64,000 nt of DNA from CAIWHR01 sp963709525 (lineage in GTDB: Bacteria > Pseudomonadota > Gammaproteobacteria > Burkholderiales > Casimicrobiaceae): NCBI GenBank assembly GCA_963709525.1, contig CAVPXB010000010.1, forward strand, positions 62,001-126,000. The letters run 5' to 3'. The notes under the pieces are model-generated. The model saw only the letters and a program-made list of their open reading frames with translations. It had not been told where the DNA came from and made no database searches. Positions 43,005-51,443 of the stretch are shown in pieces. The position numbers and the translations under genes are program-made. Position 1 is the first letter of the stretch. Every line of letters starts with the position of its first letter.

Positions 43005-43469
43005 CTATTTGGTGTCGCGGCGGCGACCGGCCTGCGTCGACAGCTGGTTGATCGTCAATGCCGCCACGGAGGCCGCCAATGCGGCGATCGTGGCGGTGTC
43101 GCGCGCCAGTGCATCGACCAATTGACCCAGAAGCTGCGGGTTGCTCTGCTGCACGTAACGGACGAGTTCATGCACCTGCGCCGATGTCGCCCGCGCGGCG
43201 TCTTCAAATGACACGGGGATCTCGGGCCAACGCGCCTGCGCCGCGTATTTCGCGAACACGCCGCCGCCGACGATGGTCAGGGCGAGGGGCCCCACCGAAG
43301 CCAGCAGGCGACCTAGCATGCGTGCGCGCAGCCGGATGTTGATGCGCTCAAAGGCGCCGGCGACGATCGCCGCCATCGAGACCGAGTTGCCCGACTCAAC
43401 CACCGCAGCCTGGGCGGTCTCGGCGGGGGCCGGGTTGGCGGCCAGGTGACGCCGCGCGTTCTTTTTCAA
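43005..43469 (-). CDS. Hypothetical protein with C-terminal membrane or amphipathic segments
   Basis: The preferred start is TTG 43469, because a perfect GGAGG lies 6 bases upstream and the protein opens KKNARRHLAANPAP. 154 residues. A hydrophobic stretch (LLASVGPLALTIVGGGVFAKY) is followed by FEDAARATSAQVHELVRYVQ and ALARDTATIAALAASVAALT, so one or two membrane or amphipathic helices. No recognised family. Confidence 0.55.
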   Translation of the reverse strand: MKKNARRHLAANPAPAETAQAAVVESGNSVSMAAIVAGAFERINIRLRARMLGRLLASVGPLALTIVGGGVFAKYAAQARWPEIPVSFEDAARATSAQVHELVRYVQQSNPQLLGQLVDALARDTATIAALAASVAALTINQLSTQAGRRRDTK

Positions 43470-43847
43470 CGTAATCCTCCTCGCTCTGGATCGCGGGTGG
43501 GGTCGCTGCGCCGCGTTGGCGTTACACGTCGCCGCGGTGTTCGCGCGTCCATCCGCCGGGGTTGTGCCCCGCATTGGAACTGTCGCCTGCAATTATGACA
43601 CCGACATGGGACGGGAAAGCACCTGTGAGAGTTCCCGGGTAAGCAAGCTCCGGGCCAACGGCGCTTCGCCACCGTCGCACGCCCGGACTGCTTGCCGCCG
43701 CCATCGAGGTGCGTGCGTTGGGCGCCGACGAACGCGAGATCGAACGCGCGGCGGAACGCGCGATAGATGCGGCGCGACGGATCTGGACGCTCTATCATTG
43801 ACATTCCTCTCACCAGATGCCCGTCAGCGCGGGCCTGATCGCGTCCC
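43470..43847. other. Gene-poor intergenic region
   Basis: No convincing gene. A short + strand frame ending LLAAAIEVRALGADEREIER ... RRIWTLYH at 43803 has coding-like composition but no standard start codon or ribosome site after the preceding stop, so it could be the tail of a decayed gene. A hairpin-like GGGAAAGCACC ... GGTAAGC tract sits near 43614-43645. Confidence 0.3.
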
Positions 43848-44735
43848 ATGACGACTTCCGCTTCGGCGTTGCCCGCCGGCGTCACCCGCTTTGCAGGCTC
43901 CGGCGGACTCGAGACCCTTCGCATCGATGTTCCCGGTTGCACGGGCGAGATCCTGCTCCATGGCGCGCATGTTTGCGCCTGGCAACCGCAGGGCGCTGCG
44001 CCCGTCATCTGGATGAGCCGTCGCAGCTGGCATGAATCCGGCAAGCCCTTGCGCGGCGGAATCCCGATCTGCTTTCCGTGGTTCGGCCCGCATCCGATGG
44101 ACCCCGCCGCGCCGCCGCACGGGTTCGCGCGGCTGCGCAACTGGGAGGTGGACGCTGTCGACAGCGCGGCCGAGGGTGCGATTGCCGTCACGCTGTCGCT
44201 GCACGCCGACGCGGCGACGCGGCAGGTTTGGCCGCACGAGTTCCAGTTGCGATACCGCGTGGTGTTTGGACGCACGCTGACCCTGGAGCTTGCGGTCCGC
44301 AACACCGGCACGGCGCCGTTTACGCTACAGGAAGCCCTGCACACGTATTTCGCCGTCGGCGATATTCGCGAGGTCGCCATCGACGGACTTGCCGGCGTGC
44401 GCTATCTCGACAAGGTGCACGGCGGCGAGCGCTGCGTCCAGGGCAGCGAGCCGGTTCGCTTTTCCGGCGAGACCGATCGACCCTATCTCGACACCGAAGC
44501 AGCCGTCACCATCGTCGATTCCCGGCTTGGCCGGCGCATCGTCGTCGCCAAGCGCGGCTCGCGCACGACGGTGGTATGGAATCCCTGGATCGCCAAGGCG
44601 AAGGCGATGCCCGACTTCGACGACGACGAGTGGCCGTCGATGGTGTGTGTCGAGACCGCGAACGCCCTCGACGATGCGATCACGCTGCCGCCGGGAAGCG
44701 AGCACGCCATGGAGGCCACGATCCGGGTCGGGTGA
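43848..44735 (+). CDS. D-hexose-6-phosphate mutarotase (YeaD-like aldose 1-epimerase)
   Basis: Interconverts alpha and beta anomers of hexose 6-phosphates. 295 residues. Motifs: GAHVCAWQPQGAAPVIWMS, PLRGGIPICFPWFGPH, PHGFARLRNWEV (catalytic His region), LQEALHTYFAVGDI (second His) and VVWNPWIAKAKAMPDFDDDEW, with a late Glu in MVCVETAN. It converges on the isomerase gene, so linkage to that sugar cluster is plausible but not proven. Confidence 0.92.
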   Translation: MTTSASALPAGVTRFAGSGGLETLRIDVPGCTGEILLHGAHVCAWQPQGAAPVIWMSRRSWHESGKPLRGGIPICFPWFGPHPMDPAAPPHGFARLRNWEVDAVDSAAEGAIAVTLSLHADAATRQVWPHEFQLRYRVVFGRTLTLELAVRNTGTAPFTLQEALHTYFAVGDIREVAIDGLAGVRYLDKVHGGERCVQGSEPVRFSGETDRPYLDTEAAVTIVDSRLGRRIVVAKRGSRTTVVWNPWIAKAKAMPDFDDDEWPSMVCVETANALDDAITLPPGSEHAMEATIRVG

Positions 44736-44777
44736 GGGCGCCGCCGGGCGCATGCCCCCCGTTTCCCGCGCCCGGAT

Positions 44778-46427
44778 TCAGAGCCCGCCGAAGGCCGCCC
44801 CGGCGACGAAGGTGCGGATGTTCTGCGTCAGCGCCTGCGCCACGAAGGCGCGCAGCACGTCCTGCAGCTTGTCCGCGTCGACGTAGGCGATGGTGATGTG
44901 GTTGCTCTGGTGGCCCGCCATCAGTTGGTCGCGCGAGACGCCGTCGAGCACGCAGTTCAAGAGCGGCCACTCCCATGATGTCGCCCGGCGGCGGCGCTCG
45001 AACTCGGCCGCCGGCAGTTCCGCCGCGTGGCCGGTCCCGACGTGCATGACCACCTGCGTGCCCTCGTAGTGCGCGCGGGCCCAGACGAAGCGCCCGGCCT
45101 TGCCCTGGCCGGTGATCGTCGAGCCGCCCTTGGGGAAGTACATCGGCGACTGCCGGTAGCCGGTGGTGCCCTTGATGCCGCCCTTGAGGTGCGCGAACGG
45201 GACGGCACCCGAGATCTCGAGATCCCAGTAGAACGTGCCCTCGAATTCGCTGCCCCAGCGGATGTCGTGCAACGTGGTTTCCGCCGGCAGGCCGAGCGAA
45301 TCGAGCAGTCGCCACAGCATCGTCTGCGGAATGGCGGTGCCCATGTCGACTTCGTTGATGCAGGGAATCGCCTTGCCGGGACGCACGGTGCGGCCGTCGG
45401 CGGTCGGGATCGGGAAGCGCTGGGCATTGCCGATGGCGCCTTCGGCGAAGTCCGAGGCCGCGCAGCAGCGGGCGAGACCCTGCTGGTACTGGACGCCGAC
45501 CGCGGACAGGCCGAAGCGGTCGACGAAGCGTCCCAGCGCGATCAGCATCGCGCACTGCTCCAGCACCTGGTCGCGGGTGAGCTCGGTCGCCGGATCGATG
45601 CCGAACTTGAACTGCATCCCCTGCGCCTCGTACCAGGCGAGGCACTGCTCGCGCAGCGCGTCGGGCACCAGCGCCATCTCGGCCAGCAGATCCGATTGCG
45701 ACAGCCCCTCCAGCGGCATGCCGATGTCGGCCAGCGCCTTCTGCGGAAACACGCCGTTGATCATCCCCATGCAGAAGGTGTCGAACAGGCCGATGATCTC
45801 CTTGTGGCGCAGGATGAACCGACCGACGTCCGCGCCGAGGCGGCCCGCCGGCGAGTCGACGACCGGGTGGTTGGTGGCGACCGCGTGCAGATAGCTCGTG
45901 TCGTGGGTGATGGTTCCGGTCTTGAGCCAGGCCTCGAGGCCACGATAGAAGTACGGGTCGTCGAAACCGACCGACCACAGCCGCGAACAGGGCTTGCCGA
46001 GGCTCGTCAGCGTCCCGGCGAGGCACAGCATGCCGACGAGGCCCGGCCAGGTGCCCTCGAAATTGGCGAGCAGCAGGATCGGACCTCGATGGTGGACGAG
46101 ACTGGGCGCCAGGTGATGCGAATATTGCCAGGCGGTGAGCAGCACGATCACCGGTGCGTCCGGGTCGAGGTCGGCGAAGACGTCACTGCCTTCGCGCTGG
46201 GAGCTGATGAAGCCGTGCCCCTTGTCGGCCTTGACCGGATGCGCACGCCGCATTCGGGTGCCGAAGCGGGTGATCAGAACCTCGGCGAGCTTCGCCTCGA
46301 ACTGCTGCTGGACGGGCCAGCACTTGGTGTTCGCGGATTCGCGCAGGTCGGCGTTGGTGACCAGCAACACCTCGTCGGTGGCGGCGCGTACCGGGGTGGG
46401 TACTTCGGGGAGCGTCAAGCTCAGCAT
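44778..46427 (-). CDS. L-fucose isomerase-related aldose-ketose isomerase
   Basis: 549 residues from ATG 46427, behind a strong AAGGAG. The fold is that of the FucI/AraA superfamily: N-terminal PVIVLLTAWQYSHHLAPSLV and ILLLANFEGTWPGLVGMLC, DTSYLHAVATNHPVV, then AIPCINEVDMGTAIPQTMLW with metal-ligand Glu/Asp, and GHQSNHITIAYVD with a late His. FucI also isomerises D-arabinose to D-ribulose. With the D-ribulokinase-like FGGY gene just upstream on the same strand, an aldopentose or deoxysugar is the likely substrate (inference). Confidence 0.82.
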   Translation of the reverse strand: MLSLTLPEVPTPVRAATDEVLLVTNADLRESANTKCWPVQQQFEAKLAEVLITRFGTRMRRAHPVKADKGHGFISSQREGSDVFADLDPDAPVIVLLTAWQYSHHLAPSLVHHRGPILLLANFEGTWPGLVGMLCLAGTLTSLGKPCSRLWSVGFDDPYFYRGLEAWLKTGTITHDTSYLHAVATNHPVVDSPAGRLGADVGRFILRHKEIIGLFDTFCMGMINGVFPQKALADIGMPLEGLSQSDLLAEMALVPDALREQCLAWYEAQGMQFKFGIDPATELTRDQVLEQCAMLIALGRFVDRFGLSAVGVQYQQGLARCCAASDFAEGAIGNAQRFPIPTADGRTVRPGKAIPCINEVDMGTAIPQTMLWRLLDSLGLPAETTLHDIRWGSEFEGTFYWDLEISGAVPFAHLKGGIKGTTGYRQSPMYFPKGGSTITGQGKAGRFVWARAHYEGTQVVMHVGTGHAAELPAAEFERRRRATSWEWPLLNCVLDGVSRDQLMAGHQSNHITIAYVDADKLQDVLRAFVAQALTQNIRTFVAGAAFGGL

Positions 46428-46450
46428 GGGTTCTCCTTTTCGGACGTGCG

Positions 46451-48043
46451 TCACGGCCAGCGCGCCATGCCGGCGAGGCAGCGCTGCTGATCGTCGTAGA
46501 GTTGCAGAAACACCTGGTACTTGGCATCGTGGAACGCGCGCTGCTGGGCTCTCGCCGCGACGCACCCGCCGGGCCGCACCATCGCCGCTGCCGCGGCCCG
46601 CAGGTCGGCGAAGGCGCCGCCGGCCGTGGCCGCGAGCAGCGCCGCGCCCAGCGCCACCGCGTCCTCTTCGGCGACCAGGTGGATGTCGCGGCCGAGCGCG
46701 TCGGCGTGTTCCTGCAGCAGCAGCGGGTTCCTGGTGCCGCCGCCGCACATGACGATGCGGTCGATCCGGTGGCCGGCCGCGTTCATGCTGTCGATGATGT
46801 GGCGCGTGCCGTAGGCCAGCGCCTGCACGGTGGCGAGGTAGAGCCGGGCCAGCGCGTCCTTGCCGCCTTCGAGCGTCAACCCCGTGATCGCGCCGCGGGC
46901 CTGCGCATCGGCGCGTGGCGAACGGTTGCCGTGATGATCGGGCAGCACGTGCAGATGGCGCGTCGGCTGCGCCTCGCGCGCCTTGAGATCGGCGACCCAG
47001 TCGTTGAGCACCGCGTAGACGTTGCGGCCTTCGCGCGCTGCGGTCTCCTGCGCCAGCGGCCAGGCCTCGCTCTGACGCACGGTCCAGTCGAGCAGCGCGC
47101 CGGCCGCACTCTGGCCGCCTTCGTTCAGCCAGGTGCCGGGCAGCATGGCGCCGAAATACGGCCCCCAGACCCCCGGCACCATGATCGCCTGCGGGCTCAC
47201 CACCATGTGACAGTTGGAGGTTCCGCCGATCAGGGCGAGGCTGCCTTCGGGGCGGGTACCCACCAGCGCCAATCCTCCCGCGTGCGCGTCGATGATTCCG
47301 GTGGCCACGACGACGTCGGGTCTCAATCCCAGTTCCGCGGCTGCGGCTGGCGTCAGCTTGCCCGCAGAGGATCCCAGCGGCAGGACGCGTTGCGGCACCT
47401 TGCGCGGCAGATCGCCGAGGCCCACGGCGTCGAGCATGGCTTGCGGAAAGCGACCCTCGTGCGCCAGGTAATTCCACTTGCAGGTCAGCGTGCACACGCT
47501 GGCGGTGTCGGCGCCGCAGCTCTTCCAGACGAGGTAATCGGCAAGATCGAAGAACCGCGCGACCGCTGCGTAACGATCCGGAAAGTGTCGCCGCAGCCAG
47601 AGCACCTTCGGCAGTTCCATCTCGATGCTGACTTCGCCGCCGACGTAGGCCAGCGCCGGGTCGCGCGTGGCGTTGATCGCCGCGGTTTCCTCGGCCGCGC
47701 GATGATCCATCCACATGATGATGTCGCGCTCGGGCTCGCCGCCCTCGGCCACCGACACCGGCGAAGCCTCGGGTCCTGCGGCGACCAGCGAGCAGGTGGC
47801 GTCGTAGCCGATCGCGACGACGGCCTCCGCGGGCACGCCGGCCAGCGCCACCGCCTCGCGCACCACGGCGACGGTCGCCGCCCAGATATCGGCCGACGAT
47901 TGCTCGACGAAGTTGGTGCGGGGATGGAACTGCTGGATCGGCCTCACCGCGAAGGCGAGACGACGACCCGCCGAGTCGAACACGCCGGCGCGCACGCTGG
48001 CTGAACCCACATCCACGCCGAGGAAGACTTGATGCTCGCTCAT
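46451..48043 (-). CDS. FGGY-family carbohydrate kinase, D-ribulokinase-like
   Basis: 530 residues. N-terminal phosphate motif VFLGVDVGSASVRAGVFDSAG, the substrate region DIIMWMDHRAAEETAAIN, ATGIIDAHAGGLALVG, SLALIGGTSNCHMVVS, and the C-terminal adenosine motif IVMCGGGTRNPLLLQEHAD. The MWMDHRA and GTSNCH blocks are those of the ribulokinase branch of FGGY kinases. First gene of a two-gene minus-strand unit with the isomerase (23 bases apart), transcribed away from the DapA-GntR-TRAP unit. Confidence 0.88.
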   Translation of the reverse strand: MSEHQVFLGVDVGSASVRAGVFDSAGRRLAFAVRPIQQFHPRTNFVEQSSADIWAATVAVVREAVALAGVPAEAVVAIGYDATCSLVAAGPEASPVSVAEGGEPERDIIMWMDHRAAEETAAINATRDPALAYVGGEVSIEMELPKVLWLRRHFPDRYAAVARFFDLADYLVWKSCGADTASVCTLTCKWNYLAHEGRFPQAMLDAVGLGDLPRKVPQRVLPLGSSAGKLTPAAAAELGLRPDVVVATGIIDAHAGGLALVGTRPEGSLALIGGTSNCHMVVSPQAIMVPGVWGPYFGAMLPGTWLNEGGQSAAGALLDWTVRQSEAWPLAQETAAREGRNVYAVLNDWVADLKAREAQPTRHLHVLPDHHGNRSPRADAQARGAITGLTLEGGKDALARLYLATVQALAYGTRHIIDSMNAAGHRIDRIVMCGGGTRNPLLLQEHADALGRDIHLVAEEDAVALGAALLAATAGGAFADLRAAAAAMVRPGGCVAARAQQRAFHDAKYQVFLQLYDDQQRCLAGMARWP

Positions 48044-48156
48044 GTGCCTCTCGCCAGGGAAAAAAAAGGGGCGGAACCGACATTGTGTTGCAGGCGCCGC
48101 TGCGCCGGCAACCGGCAACACCTGCGATGGACCTTGTTTATCCGGCAAGCACGCAC

Positions 48157-48166
48157 TAACATGTTA
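48157..48166. promoter_or_regulatory. Perfect dyad TAACATGTTA in the divergent control region
   Basis: A 10-bp palindrome in the 166-bp space between the kinase and the DapA-family gene, which are transcribed apart. Its position makes it a candidate operator for the GntR/FCD regulator at 49157, which would let one protein control both arms. Confidence 0.4.
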
Positions 48167-48209
48167 CCGCGTTGGCCCCGCGGCTGTCGCGCCCCGCCGA
48201 ACGATCCCG

Positions 48210-49139
48210 ATGAACCCCTCCATGACCGCCCCTGCAGCATCTCGAATGCGCCCGCGCGAGCAACGTTTCGGCCTGGGCTGTGCGCTCATCACCCCCTTCG
48301 ACGCCGACGGAGCCGTGGACCATGCGCGACTCGTCGCCCACGCCCGGCACTGTCTGGCCGAGGGATGTTCGTCGTTCACGCTGTTCGGCACCACCGGCGA
48401 GGGGGCATCGCTCGGGTTGCGCGAGCGTGCGGCGATACTCGACGCGGTCGTCGGGGCCGGATTCGACATGTCGCGGCAGGTGCTGGCGGGCGTCGCGGCG
48501 TCCTCCGTCGAGGATGCCGCCGCGCAGGCCAATCAGCTGTTCGACGCCGGTGGCCGCGGGGTCCTGCTGGCGCCGCCGTTCTACTTCAAGGCGCCGGCAG
48601 ACGACGGGCTCTTCCGCTGGTTCTCGTCGGTGCTGGAGCGCTGCCGTTCGCCGCGCGAGGTGGTTCTCTATCACATCCCGGCGGTGACGCAGGTTCCGCT
48701 TTCGTCGGCGTTGATCGGCCGCATCGACCGGGCTTTCCCCGGCGTGGTGATGGGTGTCAAGGACTCGAGCGGCGACTGGGCGACGACGCAACGCTACCTC
48801 GCCGATCACCCGCATCTGCACATCCTGGTCGGCGACGAGCGCCAGCTCGCGCGCGCCGTGCGCCATGGCGGCAGCGGGGCGATCAACGGTTGTTCGAATT
48901 TCTGCGCACGTCTGCTGCTGCCCATGGTCGACGACGGGCAAGACGTGCCGGGGATCGCGGCACTGGTCGATCTTCTGCTGCGCTTCCCGGTCACGCCGGC
49001 GGTCAAGGCCCTGGTGGCGCATCGGTACGGCGACGCCGCGTACCTCAACACCGCGCCGCCGCTGGAGCCGACGGAGGCGTCCACGCGGGCGCAGCTGGCG
49101 TCGGCGTTCGACGCCGTGCTGGCGCAATACACGGCCTGA
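48210..49139 (+). CDS. Dihydrodipicolinate synthase/N-acetylneuraminate lyase family protein
   Basis: Class I (Schiff-base) aldolase or dehydratase of 309 residues. Marks: LGCALITPFDADGAVD, SSFTLFGTTGEGASLGL (GTTGE), VVLYHIPAVTQVPL (Tyr), VVMGVKDSSGDWA (Schiff-base Lys) and VGDERQLARAVRHGGSGAIN. Context with a FCD regulator, sugar kinase and TRAP system points to a keto-deoxy sugar acid rather than lysine synthesis. Start ATG 48210; ATG 48222 is possible. Confidence 0.88.
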   Translation: MNPSMTAPAASRMRPREQRFGLGCALITPFDADGAVDHARLVAHARHCLAEGCSSFTLFGTTGEGASLGLRERAAILDAVVGAGFDMSRQVLAGVAASSVEDAAAQANQLFDAGGRGVLLAPPFYFKAPADDGLFRWFSSVLERCRSPREVVLYHIPAVTQVPLSSALIGRIDRAFPGVVMGVKDSSGDWATTQRYLADHPHLHILVGDERQLARAVRHGGSGAINGCSNFCARLLLPMVDDGQDVPGIAALVDLLLRFPVTPAVKALVAHRYGDAAYLNTAPPLEPTEASTRAQLASAFDAVLAQYTA

Positions 49140-49156
49140 CCCGGGACGCAGCGATC

Positions 49157-49819
49157 GTGGCCGCAATGGCGCTCCGCGATCAGGCGTACCAGCGCTTCAC
49201 ACGCGGCCTGCTCGCGCGCGAAATCCGCGCCGGGCAATTCGTTTCCCAGCGCGAGTTGTCGGAAATCACCGGCATGTCGCTGGGGGCGATCCGCGAGATG
49301 GTGCCGCGGCTCGAGGCCGACGGCCTCATCCGGACGGTGCCGCAGCGCGGTATGCAGGTCGCGCAGGTCGACGTCAACCTGATCCGCAACGCGTTTCAGC
49401 TCCGTCTGATCCTCGAGCGCGAGGCGGCGGCGGCGTTCGCCCAGCAGGCGCCGGAGGCGGAATTCGATCGGCTGCAGGAAGCGCACGAGGCCGTGCTGGC
49501 GCTGGCCGCCCGGGCGGTGACGGCGGCGCTGATCGCGCGTGCGCAGGCCACCGACGATGGCATGCACGCAGCCATCGTCGATGCGCTCGGCAACGACATC
49601 ATCAGCAACTACTTTCGCGTCAACTCGCTCAAGATCCGGCTGATCCGGCAGGCGCAGACGCGAATCGACACGACATTGGTCGTGCCGGTGATGACGGAGC
49701 ATCTGTCGGTGATTGCGGCGTTGCGGACCCGCGACCCCGTCGTCGCCGCCACGGCGATGGCCGAGCACATCAATCGCGCCCGCAATCGTGCGCTGGGGGT
49801 AGAGTACGAGGCGCGGTGA
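49157..49819 (+). CDS. GntR-family transcriptional regulator, FCD subgroup
   Basis: About 220 residues. Winged-helix part AYQRFTRGLLAREIRAGQFV, SQRELSEITGMSLGAIREMV, RLEADGLIRTVPQRGMQVAQ, then the all-helical FCD effector domain with its metal and ligand residues (FQLRLILEREAAAAFA; DDGMHAAIVDALGND; MTEHLSVIAALRTRDP ... AMAEHINRARNRAL). GTG 49157 or ATG 49166 may be the start. It follows the DapA-family gene by 17 bases and probably controls the cluster. Confidence 0.9.
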   Translation: MAAMALRDQAYQRFTRGLLAREIRAGQFVSQRELSEITGMSLGAIREMVPRLEADGLIRTVPQRGMQVAQVDVNLIRNAFQLRLILEREAAAAFAQQAPEAEFDRLQEAHEAVLALAARAVTAALIARAQATDDGMHAAIVDALGNDIISNYFRVNSLKIRLIRQAQTRIDTTLVVPVMTEHLSVIAALRTRDPVVAATAMAEHINRARNRALGVEYEAR

Positions 49820-49918
49820 CGCACTGAATTTCCCGAATCGACGCCACCCCGGCACGTCGGGGTGGCGAATGCAGGGTACCGGGGCACGCGCCCCGCTCAC
49901 AGTGGATGGGAGGCAGCA

Positions 49919-50890
49919 ATGAAACGTACGTGGATGGGTTTGGCGGTGGCAGCGCTGATCGCACTTCCGGCGGCAGCGCAGCAGGTGACGATTCGCTGGG
50001 GCGATGTCGTCGGCGGCACGCATCCGTCGGTGCAGATGATCGACCGCATCGCCGCCGAGGCGAAGGAAAAGTCCAATGGGCGGATCGTCATCCAGTCGTT
50101 CGCGGGCGGGCAGCTCGGCAGCTCGCGCGACATGATCGACGCGGTCGCCAACGGCGTCCAGCAGATGGTGACCGAGGGGGCGGCGAACTTCGGCGCCTGG
50201 GTGCCGTCGATCTCGGTGGTCGAAGCGCCGTACATCTGGCGCGACGCGGCGCACCTGGACAAGGCGATGAACGGTCCCATCGGCGAGCAGTTCAACGACA
50301 CGCTGGTGAAGGCGCGCGGCATGCGCATCCTCGGCACCACGTACTACGGGACGCGGCACATCACGACGACGTCCAAGGAAGTGAAGTCGCCGGCCGACAT
50401 GGTGGGCTTGAAGCTGCGCGTGCCCGAGAACGACGTGTTCAAGGCGATGGCCGAGGCCTGGGGCGCGAAGCCCACGCCGATGAACTTCGGCGAGCTCTAC
50501 CTTGCGCTCAAGCAGGGTGTGGTCGATGGCCAGGAGAACCCGCTGCCGACGATCAAGTCGGGCAAGTTCGACGAAGTGCAGAAATACCTGGTGCTGTCCG
50601 CGCACATCATCACCCCGCGGCTGGTGGTCATCAACGAGGCGTTCTGGCAAGGGCTGTCCGCCGGCGATCGCAAGATCATCGCCGATGCCGTCAGGAACGG
50701 CATCGCGTGGCAGAACGCCGAGCTGATCAGGCAGGAGGGCACGCTGGTCGACACCTTCAAGGCCGCCGGCGTCACGGTGATCACCCCCGATGCCAATGCG
50801 TTCCGCGCGCCGGTGATCGCGAAGGTGCCGAAGATGTTCGAGTCGAAGTGGGGCGTCGGGATGTACGACCGGATCCAGGCGATTCGCTGA
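49919..50890 (+). CDS. dctP: TRAP transporter solute-binding protein
   Basis: Periplasmic receptor of a tripartite ATP-independent transporter, 323 residues. Signal peptide KRTWMGLAVAALIALPAAA. Typical DctP features: AAEAKEKSNGRIVIQSFAGG, QLGSSRDMIDAVANGVQQM, GTTYYGTRHITTT, MVGLKLRVPENDVFKAMAEA (the carboxylate-binding Arg), GELYLALKQGVVDGQENPLP. DctP proteins bind organic acids, so the cluster's substrate is probably a sugar acid or is taken up as one. The ribosome site is GGGAGG. Confidence 0.95.
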   Translation: MKRTWMGLAVAALIALPAAAQQVTIRWGDVVGGTHPSVQMIDRIAAEAKEKSNGRIVIQSFAGGQLGSSRDMIDAVANGVQQMVTEGAANFGAWVPSISVVEAPYIWRDAAHLDKAMNGPIGEQFNDTLVKARGMRILGTTYYGTRHITTTSKEVKSPADMVGLKLRVPENDVFKAMAEAWGAKPTPMNFGELYLALKQGVVDGQENPLPTIKSGKFDEVQKYLVLSAHIITPRLVVINEAFWQGLSAGDRKIIADAVRNGIAWQNAELIRQEGTLVDTFKAAGVTVITPDANAFRAPVIAKVPKMFESKWGVGMYDRIQAIR

Positions 50891-50951
50891 CCGCTCGAAC
50901 ACCCATTCGCCAGCCTTCGCCCGGCGTTGAACGCGCCGGGCGGTGACGCCG

Positions 50952-51443
50952 ATGCCCATGCCGTTGCGACGCTTCGCCGAGCGAGTGGTGGACCTGCTCG
51001 CGATCGTCACCTTCTCGGGGATGTTCGCCTGCGTTTTCGCGCAGGTGATCTTCCGCTACTTTCTGGACAGCCCGCTCACCTGGAGCGACGAGCTGGCGCG
51101 CTACCTCTTTGTCTGGTGCGCGTTTCTCGGCTGGGTGATCGCGGCGCGCCGGCGCAGCCACCTCGCCATCAGCGCGGTGCAGTCCCGCACGCCGCCGCGC
51201 GTTCGCGCCATGTTGGCGCTCCTGGCCGCGCTGGCGGCAGTGGCCTTCGCCGGCATCCTCTGCTACTACGGCGTGCGGATCACGGCGCGCAATGCCGACG
51301 TCGAAACGCCGTCGCTGTTCTTCACCATCGGCGTCGTGTACGCGATCGTCCCTGTGGCCGCGATCGCGGTGGCGCTGCACGCCCTGGCCGATGTTCTCGC
51401 CGCGGTTCGCGCGTTCCGCGCCACGGGGCACGCCGCGCCGTGA
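50952..51443 (+). CDS. dctQ: TRAP transporter small permease
   Basis: Four-helix small subunit, 163 residues. LLAIVTFSGMFACVFAQVIF, RYFLDSPLTWSDELARYLF (the family's WS-E-R motif) and VWCAFLGWVIAARRRSHLAI are standard. GTG 50943 or ATG 50958 are alternative starts. The stop overlaps the dctM start (GTGA). Confidence 0.93.
   Translation: MPMPLRRFAERVVDLLAIVTFSGMFACVFAQVIFRYFLDSPLTWSDELARYLFVWCAFLGWVIAARRRSHLAISAVQSRTPPRVRAMLALLAALAAVAFAGILCYYGVRITARNADVETPSLFFTIGVVYAIVPVAAIAVALHALADVLAAVRAFRATGHAAP

Noticed and set aside
44778..48083. A single 1101-codon frame spanning isomerase and kinase on the minus strand
   Set aside because: Only the last 549 codons, from the ATG at 46427, are the isomerase. 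The upstream part is an Arg/Gly-rich out-of-frame reading of the kinase gene, so this is not a fusion.
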